The notes: generated from the letters alone by a model not told the origin. Shown: positions 17,754 to 27,525, counted from the first letter of the stretch. The stretch is DNA of 58,794 nucleotides from an uncultured Prevotellaceae bacterium (GCA_946407895.1 CAMJQA010000015.1:1-58794), one strand, 5' to 3'. Numbers and translations: made by a program.

Positions 17754-18833
17754 CTACCTCACCAGATCCATGATGCGCCATGCTATCCAGCCCATGAGGG
17801 CCAGGGCAGCAAGTATCATGATGATGGATGCTATGCGCATGCCCCACACCTGATTGAGTCGCTTCTGGTCGGTCTGCCTGATGACTTCGGGTTCGGGCTT
17901 TGCGTTGGGGTCGGGTTCCTGCTTTGTCTGGTTGATGTATTCTACGGCAGCCACCAGGTTGGCATCGTTCTCATTGATGAGGGTGCTCCACTTGGCAAAC
18001 TTCACCAGGTCGGCGGTTCGGAAGATATCTCTGAGCTCGTTTAGGCTCTCCTCGTCGTTCTCCTGCAGCAGTCGCTCTATGATTTCGCCGGAGGTCATCT
18101 CCATGGCGCGGAAGCCGTAGCGGTTCTGTATGTAGGTGCGCAGGGTTTCGGTGAGCATGGTGTAGTACTCCTTGCTGTCCTCCTCAGCCCACTTGCGCCC
18201 GGCCTTTATGCGCTCTATCTCGTCGATGGCCACTTTATGTGGGGGCAGCACTTTCTTGCGGCGTATTATCCTGACGATGGGCTTGCCCTTGCGTGCGCGG
18301 TCCATGAGGAAGTAGGCCAGCAGGGCGAGCAGGGCCACCAGGAAGGAGAGGCAGACGGGCAGGCGCCAGTCTTTCCAGGCAAAGGGGGGAGACATCATGC
18401 CGTTTGGGGGGAAGAACTTGTCGAGGTGCAGTGTATCGACCTCTACGGGATATACTTTCATGGCCAGGCTCTTCGACTCGTACTCCTTGTTATCTACTTT
18501 GAGCTTGAAGGGGGGCAGGTAGTAGAAGGCGCTGTCCCAGGCCGTTACGATGTATCGCTGGTGCACCTCCATGCGCTCTCCGCCGTTGAGCATGTTTGTG
18601 TCGGGCTTCATCACCTGCACTACCTCCACGTTGGGCACCAGCTGCTGTCCGCTCTTCATCTGGGGCATCTCCAGCTTCTGGCTGGCGCCCATGCTGACGG
18701 AGAGTGTTATGCCCGTCTGCTCGCCGATGAGCAGCTGCAGGGAGTCAATCCTGACGTCCACGTTTACCTGTGCGCGGGCTGTGGTGAGGCTTATGAGGGC
18801 CAGGGCAGATATGATTGTTTTCTTCATTCTCAT
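17754..18833 (-). CDS. Bat-cluster exported membrane protein (unnamed)
   Basis: The gene lies between the DUF58 and batA genes. From ATG 18833 the protein starts MRMKKTIISALALISL, a signal peptide ending near TARA-QV. A beta-sandwich-like domain rich in short strands follows, then a membrane helix (about 160-180), a cytoplasmic helical domain and a C-terminal membrane helix. The helical domain has MTSGEIIERLL and REMYTMLTETLR-like spacing seen in proteins placed at this position in other Bat operons. An upstream ATG at 18878 would overlap the previous gene by 17 nt and put 15 polar residues before the signal peptide, so it is less likely. Its job is presumably structural in the Bat complex. 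Confidence 0.75.
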   Translation of the reverse strand: MRMKKTIISALALISLTTARAQVNVDVRIDSLQLLIGEQTGITLSVSMGASQKLEMPQMKSGQQLVPNVEVVQVMKPDTNMLNGGERMEVHQRYIVTAWDSAFYYLPPFKLKVDNKEYESKSLAMKVYPVEVDTLHLDKFFPPNGMMSPPFAWKDWRLPVCLSFLVALLALLAYFLMDRARKGKPIVRIIRRKKVLPPHKVAIDEIERIKAGRKWAEEDSKEYYTMLTETLRTYIQNRYGFRAMEMTSGEIIERLLQENDEESLNELRDIFRTADLVKFAKWSTLINENDANLVAAVEYINQTKQEPDPNAKPEPEVIRQTDQKRLNQVWGMRIASIIMILAALALMGWIAWRIMDLVR

Positions 18834-18861
18834 CGCGTTTCGTTTTGTGTTTTTTGAAACT

Positions 18862-19731
18862 CTAACTTCGCTGTGCAAAGAGTGTCTTCAGTGCGCTTAC
18901 GTAGTCCTGGTCGGTGCGGACGCTGACGGCATCTACGTTGCTGCGCGTGAAGGTGTCCTTTAGGCGCTCGTTCATGTGGCGCCACCACTGGGCATGTGCC
19001 TTGCGCACCTGGGCGCTGGCGGTGTCGATGATCATCTCGCGGCCCGACTCGGCATCGCGCATGCGCATGAGGCCCACGTTGGGTAGCTCGGCCACCCGTC
19101 GGTCATATACCTGTATGGCCACCACGTCGTGCTTGCGGTTTGCTATGGTGAGTGGCTGGCGGAAGTCTTGCCCGTCGATGAAGTCGCTGAGCAGGAAGGC
19201 CGTGCAGCGGCGCTTGATGACCTGTGTGAGGTACTCCACGGCGCCCTTTATGTCGGTCTTCCGGCTCTCAGGCGTGAATCCGAGCAGCTCGCGTATGATA
19301 TAGAGTATGTGCTTACGCCCCTTCTTCGGGGGGATGAACTTCTCGATGCGGTCTGAGAAGAAGATGACGCCAATCTTGTCGTTGTTCTGTATGGCGGAGA
19401 AGGCCAGTGTGGCTGCTATCTCGGTGAGCATATCGCGCTTGGTCTGCGTCATCGTGCCGAAGTTGAGGCTTCCGCTCACATCCACGAGCAGCATTACGGT
19501 GAGCTCGCGCTCCTCCTCGAAGACCTTTATGTAGGGCTTGTTGAAGCGGGCGGTCACGTTCCACTCGATGTCTCGTATGTCATCTCCATACTGATACTCG
19601 CGCACTTCGGAGAAGGCCATTCCCCGGCCCTTGAATGCCGAGTGGTACTCGCCGGCGAAGATGTTGCTGCTCAGGCCGCGGGTCTTTATCTCAATCTGCC
19701 TTACGCGCTTCAGTATATCGCTTGTATCCAT
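18862..19731 (-). CDS. DUF58 protein with degenerate VWA fold
   Basis: The 289-residue protein carries the DUF58 core FSEVREYQYGDDIRDIEWN (about 40-58) and a VWA-like region with DVSGS (about 88-92). It has no signal peptide or membrane segment, so it is probably cytoplasmic or peripheral. DUF58 proteins are regularly coded next to MoxR ATPases and are thought to be their partners. Its ATG shares one base with the moxR stop (TGATG), which indicates coupled translation. Confidence 0.9.
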   Translation of the reverse strand: MDTSDILKRVRQIEIKTRGLSSNIFAGEYHSAFKGRGMAFSEVREYQYGDDIRDIEWNVTARFNKPYIKVFEEERELTVMLLVDVSGSLNFGTMTQTKRDMLTEIAATLAFSAIQNNDKIGVIFFSDRIEKFIPPKKGRKHILYIIRELLGFTPESRKTDIKGAVEYLTQVIKRRCTAFLLSDFIDGQDFRQPLTIANRKHDVVAIQVYDRRVAELPNVGLMRMRDAESGREMIIDTASAQVRKAHAQWWRHMNERLKDTFTRSNVDAVSVRTDQDYVSALKTLFAQRS

Positions 19732-20726
19732 CAGGGCACCTCCACCTTGTTGATTACGCGGCTTACGATTTCCTCGCTGGTCACGTTGTTAGCCTCAGCC
19801 TCGTATGAGAGCCCGATGCGGTGGCGCAGCACGTCGTGTGCCACGGCGCGTACGTCCTCAGGGATGACGTATCCGCGTCGCTTGATGAAGGCGTATGCGC
19901 GTGCTGCCAGGGCCAGGTTGATGCTGGCGCGGGGCGAGGCACCGAACTCTATGTAGTCCTGTATCTCCTTGAGCCCGTACTTATCGGGGTAGCGGGTGCA
20001 GAAGACGATGTCGGCAATGTACTGCTCAATTTTCTCGTCGAGATATACCTGTCGCACCACCTCGCGTGCCTTCACTATCTCGTCGCAGCTCATGATGGGG
20101 CGCACGGTCTGCGCCTGGCCCGATATGTTCTGGCGAATGATTTGCTTTTCCTCCTCCAGTTTCGGGTAGTCGATTACCACCTTCAGCATGAAGCGGTCCA
20201 CCTGCGCCTCGGGCAACGGGTATGTGCCCTCCTGCTCGATGGGGTTCTGCGTGGCCAGCACCAGGAAGGGGCGGGGCAGCTGGTGTGTCTGCTTTCCGAT
20301 GGTGACCTGCCGCTCCTGCATAGCCTCGAGCAGAGCGCTCTGCACCTTTGCCGGGGCTCGGTTTATTTCGTCGGCCAGCACGAAGTTGGCAAATACGGGG
20401 CCCTGCTCCACGAGGAAGCGCTCGTCCTTCTGGCTGTAGATCATTGTTCCGATGACGTCAGCGGGGAGCAGGTCGGGGGTGAACTGTATGCGGCTGAACT
20501 TTGAGTCAACCAGCTGGGCCAACGTCTTGATGGCCATTGTCTTTGCCAGGCCGGGCACGCCCTCGAGCAGGATGTGTCCGTCACTGAGCAGCCCGATGAG
20601 CAGCGACTCAATCAGATGCTTCTGTCCCACAATCACCTGGCCCATACCCGTCACCAGGTTTGTCACTAATGCACTTTGTCTTTCAATTCGCTCGTTCAGT
20701 TCGCGAATGTCAACAGATTCTGCCAT
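19731..20726 (-). CDS. MoxR-family AAA+ ATPase
   Basis: The 331-residue AAA+ protein has Walker A GVPGLAKT (about 54-61), Walker B LADEINRAPAKVQSALLEAM (about 115-134), sensor 1 ATQNPIEQEGTYPLPEAQ and the Arg of EAQVDRF. It is the first gene of the minus-strand Bat run and is expected to act as a chaperone that assembles or activates the VWA proteins encoded downstream. A -7 promoter box is present at 20771-20778. Confidence 0.93.
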   Translation of the reverse strand: MAESVDIRELNERIERQSALVTNLVTGMGQVIVGQKHLIESLLIGLLSDGHILLEGVPGLAKTMAIKTLAQLVDSKFSRIQFTPDLLPADVIGTMIYSQKDERFLVEQGPVFANFVLADEINRAPAKVQSALLEAMQERQVTIGKQTHQLPRPFLVLATQNPIEQEGTYPLPEAQVDRFMLKVVIDYPKLEEEKQIIRQNISGQAQTVRPIMSCDEIVKAREVVRQVYLDEKIEQYIADIVFCTRYPDKYGLKEIQDYIEFGASPRASINLALAARAYAFIKRRGYVIPEDVRAVAHDVLRHRIGLSYEAEANNVTSEEIVSRVINKVEVP

Positions 20727-20770
20727 AATACTTCTTTCTCTTTATTTTGTGTTAACTTTATTTTCGGGTG

Positions 20771-20778
20771 CAAAAGTA
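20771..20778 (-). promoter_or_regulatory. -7 box of the moxR/Bat operon promoter
   Basis: TACTTTTG on the minus strand fits TAnnTTTG exactly, 45 nt before the moxR ATG. The -33 region is poor (TTCG at about 22 nt spacing). It is the only promoter-like element seen ahead of the whole 16-kb run. Confidence 0.55.
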
Positions 20779-20849
20779 CTACATTTTGGCCTATTATGCG
20801 CGAAAAAAACATCTAAAGAAAGTAAAAGCAGTGTTAAGAAAAGTGAAAA

Positions 20850-20870
20850 GCGAGAGCCCGCAGGCCCCGC
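20850..20870 (-). terminator. Possible terminator after the broken small ORF
   Basis: On the minus strand GCGGGGCC-TGC-GGGCTCTCGC can fold with two G-U pairs and one mismatch, and is followed by TTTTCACTTTTC. It would end a transcript from the small interrupted ORF at 20951-21094 before the moxR promoter. The stem is imperfect. Confidence 0.35.
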
Positions 20871-20950
20871 TTCTCTGTTTTGCCCCTCCTCATGGGGCTT
20901 TTTGCCGTACCCCGGGCAGGCTGATGCCCCTGCCCCACCGGGCGCATGGG

Positions 20951-21094
20951 CTACTCCATACCGTCGCCGCTGCCCTGTGCTATCTGCTCGGACGGGCACT
21001 CGCAGATCTGCGTCAGTACGCCCTCCACTACGGCGCGGCTGAAATAGGAGTTGGCTCAGCCATAGTTGTACGTTTTTTTGAGAGTTTTATTCAT
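20951..21094 (-). pseudogene. Small peptide gene with in-frame TGA
   Basis: Reading on the minus strand from ATG 21094 gives MNKTLKKTYNYG, then a TGA codon (21056-21058), then 34 further sense codons ending TQICECPSEQIAQGSGDGME before TAG. The start MNKTLKKTY and the IAxGSGDGM-like ending resemble a class of short Bacteroidales peptides (40-60 residues, KKTY start, VV in the middle, small-residue-rich end) that I know only from memory. The sequence continues in one frame on both sides of the TGA, so a nonsense mutation in a real small gene is the simplest reading. GTG codons after the TGA could allow a shorter product. No exact -7 box was found upstream. Confidence 0.4.
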
Positions 21095-21385
21095 GGTAAT
21101 ATAAATGACGCTGGGAAGATGCATCTGCCAGCAATTAGAACATACGTATCATATTCATTACCAGTGTTTTCTGAATATATAATTCAACTTTCTCATTAAC
21201 AAGTTGAAAAGATAAAAAAATCTTTCAGACATTGCCAATTTTTCTCATATTTTCAGAGGGAAACAGAAAAGAAAGAGAGCTGGCTCAGCCCTCGCTCTTC
21301 AGTACCTCAATATACCGGGGCCTTTTTCATGCCCACGCCTCACCGCACAAAAATCCCTGCCGACACACAAAAAAACGCAGGAAGA
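21095..21385. other. AT-rich intergenic stretch without gene
   Basis: This part of the 722-nt gap between moxR and the GH43-like gene is AT-rich and stop-laden in all frames. I see no RNA gene. The motif GGCTCAGCC occurs at its left edge (about 21053) and again near 21283, without further similarity. It probably holds the upstream region of the small interrupted ORF and of the GH43-like gene. Confidence 0.5.
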
Positions 21386-21417
21386 TTTGGCCGGCTCGGC
21401 TATAATGCGTACCTTTG
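21386..21417 (+). promoter_or_regulatory. Promoter of the GH43-like gene
   Basis: TTTG (21386-21389), 20 nt spacer, TACCTTTG (21410-21417) is an exact Bacteroidota sigma-type promoter. It lies inside the longer open frame that starts at 21329, so it shows that the start at 21449 is the real one. Confidence 0.75.
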
Positions 21418-21448
21418 CAGCCAAATCAAAGCAAAAACATTCACACAA

Positions 21449-23512
21449 ATGAGACACAGCCTGCTACTATCCCTCCTCATGGCCTCCGCCCTCACGGCAA
21501 GCGGCCAAAACCCCTACCTACCCCTGTGGGAACACTTGCCCGACGGAGAGCCACGCGTATTCGAAGACCCCGACAACCCCGGCCGCCTGAGAGCCTACAT
21601 TATCGGCTCGCACGACACGCATTACAGCGAGTACTGCGGTAACGACGTGCGCATGTGGTCGGCCCCCGTTGAAGACCTCACCCAGTGGCGCGACGAAGGC
21701 CCCATATTCAGTCACTACGTTGACGGGCGATGGGACACGATGTACGCCCCCGACCTGGTGGAGGTGCGCGACAAGGCCACGGGCAAGAAAACCTACTGGC
21801 TCTATCCACACAGCCGCGGATGGAGGCGCGTGGCCATGGTGTGCCGCGGCGACAGGCCCGACGGCCCCTTCACGCCCGTAAACCTCGATACCGACGGCAG
21901 GGCCTGCGTGGAGGGCTCGCTTATTGACTTCGACCCCAGCGTCTTCGTGGAGAACATCACCAGCAAGAAAGACCCCGACTACGCACGGGGCTTCCGCGCC
22001 TACGTCTTCTACGGCTTCCAGCACAGCACGGCCTGCCAGCTCGACCAGAACACCATGTACAGCAAGCGACCGGGCACCGAGCTCATCGACCCCTTTATTC
22101 CCGCCAGCAGCGCCGACGGACGTCTGCTCGACAAGGAGGGCTCCACCTACCCCGCCCTCATGCAGGGACAGAACCCGCTCGACTTCAACTTCTTCGAGGC
22201 CAGCAGCATCCGCCAGGTAGGCAACAAGTACGTGATGGTCTTTTCGGGCTTCAGCGGCAAGGAGTACGGACTGGGCAACACAAACAGCGCCCTGCGATAT
22301 GCCTACGGCGACTCGCCACTGGGCCCCTGGCGCGCAGGAGGATGCCTCGTTGACTCGCGCGGCGTAGTGCTCAGCCAGGACGGAGCAAGGCTCGTCACCA
22401 CCAACGCGGCCCACAATACACACGGCTCGCTGCAGGAGATAAACGGCCAGTGGTACGTCTTCTACCACCGCCCGCCGCGCGGATTCGCCAATGCACGCCA
22501 GGCCATGGTGGCCCCCGTGAAGATTGAGTGGGACAAAAAGCCAGTGGCAAAGGGTGGACAGGTGCGCATAACGGCCTACGACCCCTTCAGCCCCAACAAC
22601 GAATGGACGGCCAGGGCTCAGGACGGCAACGAATACCGCGGCGCCGAGGTCACCAGCGAGGGCTTCCAGATATACGGCCTGCCGCCATATCGGTACTACA
22701 GCGCCGGCATAGCCTGCTACATGGCCGGGCCGGGCAGCAACGAGTGGATGCAGGATAATCACGACGTATGGCAAGACCACATGGACCTGGCCGGGCTCAG
22801 AAACGGAGCCGTAGTGGGCTTCAAGTACTTCGGATTCGGCGGACTGGCCCAGGCGCAGAAGGGCGTGCCCGCCTTCGAGGGCACCAGGCAGGGTGACGGG
22901 GCGCAGTTCAGCCTCTGCCTCACACCCGGCGGAAGGGGCGCATTCAAGATTCGCGTCATGCTCGACGGGCCCTACGACAATCAGGTGTGGAAGGGGCGCC
23001 AGCTGGGCATCATCAGCATACCCGCCGATGCCCCGCGCAAACCCGCCACATACAGCCTGCCCACTCCCGACGTAGAGGGTCTGAGCGGCAAGCACGCCAT
23101 CTACCTCATCGTGGAAGGACCAGAGATTGAGGATACGCAGCAGCAGGGACGCCCGCAATGGGGACGCCGACAGCAGCCTCAGCGCCCACAGGGACTATGC
23201 GACCTGCACGGACTGGGCTTCACCAAGAACGGCAAGCTCGACACCAGCGAATACACCCATGTGCCGCAGGTCACCATAACGGCCGACGGCCACGTGCTCA
23301 GCATACCCCAGGCACCCGTCTATACCAGCAATGCCAACGGATATACCGACGCTACACACTACCAGGTATATGCCCCGCTCACCGACTCGTCGAAACTGCA
23401 GGCCACCTCGGCAAACCCCGCCGTGAAGTTCGAGATAAGCCCCATCACAGCAGGCCGGGCCACCGTAAAGGCCACCTACCGCGGCAAGACGAAGACCTAC
23501 CTCATAAACTGA
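21449..23512 (+). CDS. GH43-like secreted glycoside hydrolase with C-terminal CBM6-like domain
   Basis: The mature protein follows a signal peptide MRHSLLLSLLMASALTASGQ. The N-terminal 390 residues fit a five-bladed beta-propeller of the GH43 type: EDPDNPGRLRAYIIGSHD supplies the usual first Asp, WDTMYAPDLVEV the second, and NFFEASSIRQVGNKYVMVFS the catalytic Glu. HGSLQEINGQWYVFYHR is also typical. The C-terminal part (about 400-590) looks like a CBM6 carbohydrate-binding module, with a late Gln/Arg/Pro-rich insert (GRPQWGRRQQPQRPQG) and a final beta domain. It probably cleaves arabinose-, xylose- or galactose-containing side chains; the exact linkage is unknown. ATG 21449 is chosen over 21329 because of the signal peptide and the promoter. 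Confidence 0.85.
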   Translation: MRHSLLLSLLMASALTASGQNPYLPLWEHLPDGEPRVFEDPDNPGRLRAYIIGSHDTHYSEYCGNDVRMWSAPVEDLTQWRDEGPIFSHYVDGRWDTMYAPDLVEVRDKATGKKTYWLYPHSRGWRRVAMVCRGDRPDGPFTPVNLDTDGRACVEGSLIDFDPSVFVENITSKKDPDYARGFRAYVFYGFQHSTACQLDQNTMYSKRPGTELIDPFIPASSADGRLLDKEGSTYPALMQGQNPLDFNFFEASSIRQVGNKYVMVFSGFSGKEYGLGNTNSALRYAYGDSPLGPWRAGGCLVDSRGVVLSQDGARLVTTNAAHNTHGSLQEINGQWYVFYHRPPRGFANARQAMVAPVKIEWDKKPVAKGGQVRITAYDPFSPNNEWTARAQDGNEYRGAEVTSEGFQIYGLPPYRYYSAGIACYMAGPGSNEWMQDNHDVWQDHMDLAGLRNGAVVGFKYFGFGGLAQAQKGVPAFEGTRQGDGAQFSLCLTPGGRGAFKIRVMLDGPYDNQVWKGRQLGIISIPADAPRKPATYSLPTPDVEGLSGKHAIYLIVEGPEIEDTQQQGRPQWGRRQQPQRPQGLCDLHGLGFTKNGKLDTSEYTHVPQVTITADGHVLSIPQAPVYTSNANGYTDATHYQVYAPLTDSSKLQATSANPAVKFEISPITAGRATVKATYRGKTKTYLIN

Positions 23513-23615
23513 TTCAGCAAGAAAAAGGACTCAACCCCCTCATAAAACCTATTCGAGACGAAGAAGGTCCGCCCCACGAACCGTCACTCAAAGCCCCCCT
23601 TGGGGCATCAGATAT

Positions 23616-23659
23616 TTGCAAAACCCGCCTCCCGCAAAATTTTGAGGCGGGTTTTGCAA
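23616..23659. terminator. Strong bidirectional terminator hairpin
   Basis: A perfect 16-bp inverted repeat, TTGCAAAACCCGCCTC at 23616-23631 and its complement at 23644-23659, encloses a 12-nt loop. A/T runs on both flanks of the GC core allow termination of the GH43-like transcript from the left and the cytidine deaminase transcript from the right. Confidence 0.8.
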
Positions 23660-23666
23660 TTTACAG

Positions 23667-23695
23667 ACCCGCCTGGCGCAAAATCCCCGGGCGGG
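23667..23695. repeat. Partial second copy of the terminator unit
   Basis: ACCCGCCT-GG-CGCAAAAT at 23667-23684 repeats ACCCGCCT-CC-CGCAAAAT at 23623-23640, 44 nt apart. A weaker 6-bp stem (CCCGCC 23668-23673 with GGCGGG 23690-23695) remains. It looks like a decayed duplicate of the neighbouring hairpin, lying directly at the 3' end of cdd. Confidence 0.6.
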
Positions 23696-23700
23696 CTTCC

Positions 23701-24180
23701 CTATTTCATGGAAGCACTCACGAAATACAGGGGGAGCAGGGCCTTGACGGAATCCACTACATGCACGCCCTCCGTGCCGTAGAGCAGGATGCGGATGGGC
23801 TGCCCGTAGCGGTCCTCCACCTCCAGGATGACCTGCCGGCAGGCACCGCAGGGCGAAATAGGGTCGGACAGGAAATGCCCCTGGGTGAAGGCAGCAATGG
23901 CCAGGGCCACCACCGGCGTGTCGGGGTGCTGGGCATTGGCGGCAAAGAGGGCCGTCCGCTCGGCACACAGACCCGAGGGGAAGGCCGCATTCTCCTGATT
24001 ACTGCCCGTAACAACCTGCCCGTCGGCCAGACGCGCTGCAGCGCCCACACAGAAACGGGAGTAAGGGGCATAACTGGTCCTGGTGGCCTCCATAGCGGCA
24101 CGCACCAATTGCTGGTCATCAGCGGAAAGCTCATCTGGCTGATACACGCAGACGGAGGCTGTAATGTCATATTGCTTCAT
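23701..24180 (-). CDS. cdd: Cytidine deaminase
   Basis: The 159-residue enzyme converts cytidine and deoxycytidine to uridine forms in pyrimidine salvage. The zinc site is complete: CAERTA supplies one Cys and the catalytic Glu, and PCGACRQ the other two Cys. Substrate motifs SYAPYSRFCVGAA and GSNQENAAFPSGL are present, with the length of the tetrameric class. It is monocistronic and divergent from the LysM gene, with a -7 box at 24234-24241. Confidence 0.93.
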   Translation of the reverse strand: MKQYDITASVCVYQPDELSADDQQLVRAAMEATRTSYAPYSRFCVGAAARLADGQVVTGSNQENAAFPSGLCAERTALFAANAQHPDTPVVALAIAAFTQGHFLSDPISPCGACRQVILEVEDRYGQPIRILLYGTEGVHVVDSVKALLPLYFVSASMK

Positions 24181-24233
24181 CTCGAACTAAGCTCTTTACC
24201 CGGCAGAATAGCGGAAATGTGGATAATTCCCGA

Positions 24234-24241
24234 CAAATGTA
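24234..24241 (-). promoter_or_regulatory. -7 box of the cdd promoter
   Basis: TACATTTG on the minus strand, 53 nt before the cdd ATG. A weak TCTG lies about 18 nt upstream at the -33 position. Confidence 0.5.
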
Positions 24242-24273
24242 CTCATTTTTTTTCTTAATCAGAGAAAAAAGAC

Positions 24274-24281
24274 TAATTTTG
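24274..24281 (+). promoter_or_regulatory. -7 box of the glucosaminidase-LysM gene promoter
   Basis: TAATTTTG matches TAnnTTTG. It ends 9 nt before the ATG at 24291, so the transcript would have almost no leader; ATG 24300 would give a slightly longer one. It also excludes an upstream start at 24219. Confidence 0.55.
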
Positions 24282-24290
24282 TGCCCTAAA

Positions 24291-25214
24291 ATGAATTTAA
24301 TGTACTATTTAAGACGTTTTCTGACCTCCATAATCCTATGGGGGGCAGGTTTTGTTGTGCTGGCTCAGCGCACGAACCAAGCCTACTGGAGCTACATAGA
24401 CCGATACAAGGATATGGCCATAGAGCAGATGCACAAATACCGCATTCCGGCCAGCATAACTCTGGCCCAGGGCCTGCTCGAGAGCGCAGCAGGCAGGAGC
24501 ACCCTGGCCACAGAGGCCAACAACCACTTCGGCATCAAGTGCGGAGGAACCTGGACGGGCCCCTACGTGCTGCGCAACGATGATGCACCAAACGAGAAGT
24601 TCCGCAAGTACCGCAGCGCTGCCGAGAGCTTCGAAGACCACTCACGCTTCCTGCAGGGCCGGCGCTACCAGGGCCTCTTCCGGCTGAGCCCCACAGACTA
24701 CAGGGGATGGGCCCGCGGGCTGAAGCAGGCGGGCTATGCCACAAATCCCGCCTACGCCGAATCGCTCATACGCATCATCGAGATGTACAACCTGCAGCAG
24801 TTCGACTCAGGCAAGCTGAGCCGCAACCACAATGCGGTGAAGGCACCCCGCGACGAATTCTTCGCCCGCCACACCGTGTACAGGAATAACAAGAACTACT
24901 TCATCATCGTGGAGATTGGCGACGATATGGCAACTATCAGCCGCGAAACGGGCGTAAGCTTGAAGCGCCTCTACAAGTACAACGACCTGCCCAAGGACTA
25001 CGCGCCCACACAGGGCGACGTGCTCTACCTACAGAAGAAGCGCAAGCAGGCCAGCCGCGAGTTTCGCAAGAACCCCATCCACATTGTGGAGCCCAACCAG
25101 AGCATGTTCGACATAGCCCAGCTCTATGGCATGAGGCTCGAGAACCTGTACAAACTAAACCTCGTAGGCCCGGAATATGCACCGCAGGTGGGCGACATAC
25201 TGAGAATCAGATAA
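24291..25214 (+). CDS. Exported N-acetylglucosaminidase with LysM domains
   Basis: The protein starts MNLMYYLRRFLT with a signal peptide ending near LAQ. The next 150 residues are a FlgJ/Acm-type glucosaminidase domain: IPASITLAQGLLESAAGRS carries the catalytic Glu, followed by NNHFGIKC and the YRSAAESFEDHSRFL and GYATNPAYAESLI motifs. Two LysM peptidoglycan-binding modules follow (about 205-250, YFIIVEIGDDMATISRETG, and 262-307, IHIVEPNQSMFDIAQLYG). It should cut peptidoglycan glycan strands in the periplasm during growth or division. ATG 24300 is an equally plausible start. The ABC-F gene follows after 37 nt. Confidence 0.9.
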   Translation: MNLMYYLRRFLTSIILWGAGFVVLAQRTNQAYWSYIDRYKDMAIEQMHKYRIPASITLAQGLLESAAGRSTLATEANNHFGIKCGGTWTGPYVLRNDDAPNEKFRKYRSAAESFEDHSRFLQGRRYQGLFRLSPTDYRGWARGLKQAGYATNPAYAESLIRIIEMYNLQQFDSGKLSRNHNAVKAPRDEFFARHTVYRNNKNYFIIVEIGDDMATISRETGVSLKRLYKYNDLPKDYAPTQGDVLYLQKKRKQASREFRKNPIHIVEPNQSMFDIAQLYGMRLENLYKLNLVGPEYAPQVGDILRIR

Positions 25215-25224
25215 TCAGATATAA

Positions 25225-26868
<1,644 letters not shown>

Positions 26869-26925
26869 TTGAAGTTTGGCACGATTTTTGTTATACAGTC
26901 TGTAAGAAACAAAAAAAGATTGAAA

Positions 26926-27525
26926 ATGAGCGAAGAAACAATAGACAAGGAAATGGAGGCTATGGATAATAGCCAGGAGATGACCGAAAAGGAACAAGAG
27001 GCTACTGACAAGAGCCAGGAAACTGAAGACGAAACCACTTCACAGGAAGAAGAGGCAAAGGAGCCGACCACAGAGGAAAAGCTGGAGAAGGCCGAAGAGG
27101 AAATCACCGACCTGAAGGACCAGCTGCTCCGCAAGATAGCCGAGTTTGACAACTACCGCAAACGCACCATCAAGGAAAAGACGGAACTCATCCTGAACGG
27201 AGGCGAGAAGACTATTGTGTCCATCCTGCCCGTCATTGACGACATGGAACGTGCCCTGAAGAACATGCAGAATGCCGAGGACGTTGCAGCCGTATTGGAA
27301 GGCGTTGAGCTCATCTATAAGAAATTCCTGGACATACTGGAGAAGCAAGGCGTAAAAAGCATAAAGACGGAAAACGAAGACTTCAACGTGGACCTGCACG
27401 AAGCTATAGCCCAACTGCCTGCCCCAAGCGACGAGATGAAGGGCAAGATACTGGACTGCACACTGACAGGTTACACCATGAACGATAAGGTAATCCGCCA
27501 CGCCCAGGTAGTAGTCGGCCTATAA
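26926..27525 (+). CDS. grpE: GrpE nucleotide-exchange factor
   Basis: From ATG 26926 ([15 protein letters not shown]) the protein has an acidic, disordered N-terminus of about 70 residues, a long helix [20 protein letters not shown] with FDNYRKRT, and the C-terminal beta domain ending [13 protein letters not shown]. This is the normal GrpE layout. It drives ADP release from DnaK. An upstream in-frame start at 26869 abuts the ABC-F stop and adds a non-homologous basic stretch, so it was not used. dnaJ follows 32 nt later, which fits a grpE-dnaJ operon. Confidence 0.93.
   Translation: MSEETIDKEMEAMDNSQEMTEKEQEATDKSQETEDETTSQEEEAKEPTTEEKLEKAEEEITDLKDQLLRKIAEFDNYRKRTIKEKTELILNGGEKTIVSILPVIDDMERALKNMQNAEDVAAVLEGVELIYKKFLDILEKQGVKSIKTENEDFNVDLHEAIAQLPAPSDEMKGKILDCTLTGYTMNDKVIRHAQVVVGL

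Noticed and set aside
20882..20905. Plus-strand terminator GCCCC-TCCTCAT-GGGGC-TTTTT
   Set aside because: The hairpin is plausible but there is no plus-strand gene upstream for it to terminate, so it was not listed as a feature.
21056..21058. TGA as selenocysteine codon
   Set aside because: No SECIS-like hairpin could be defended after the codon and the peptide has no redox context; nonsense mutation is simpler.
20742..21199. Overlapping 85- and 143-codon frames in the moxR upstream gap
   Set aside because: No homology-like pattern, low-complexity composition, and one overlaps the moxR promoter. The interrupted 47-codon frame on the minus strand is the better candidate.
21518..23158. 546-codon open frame antisense to the GH43-like gene
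   Set aside because: Composition is Val/Ala/Gly-rich without domains; the sense strand has signal peptide, promoter and glycosidase motifs.
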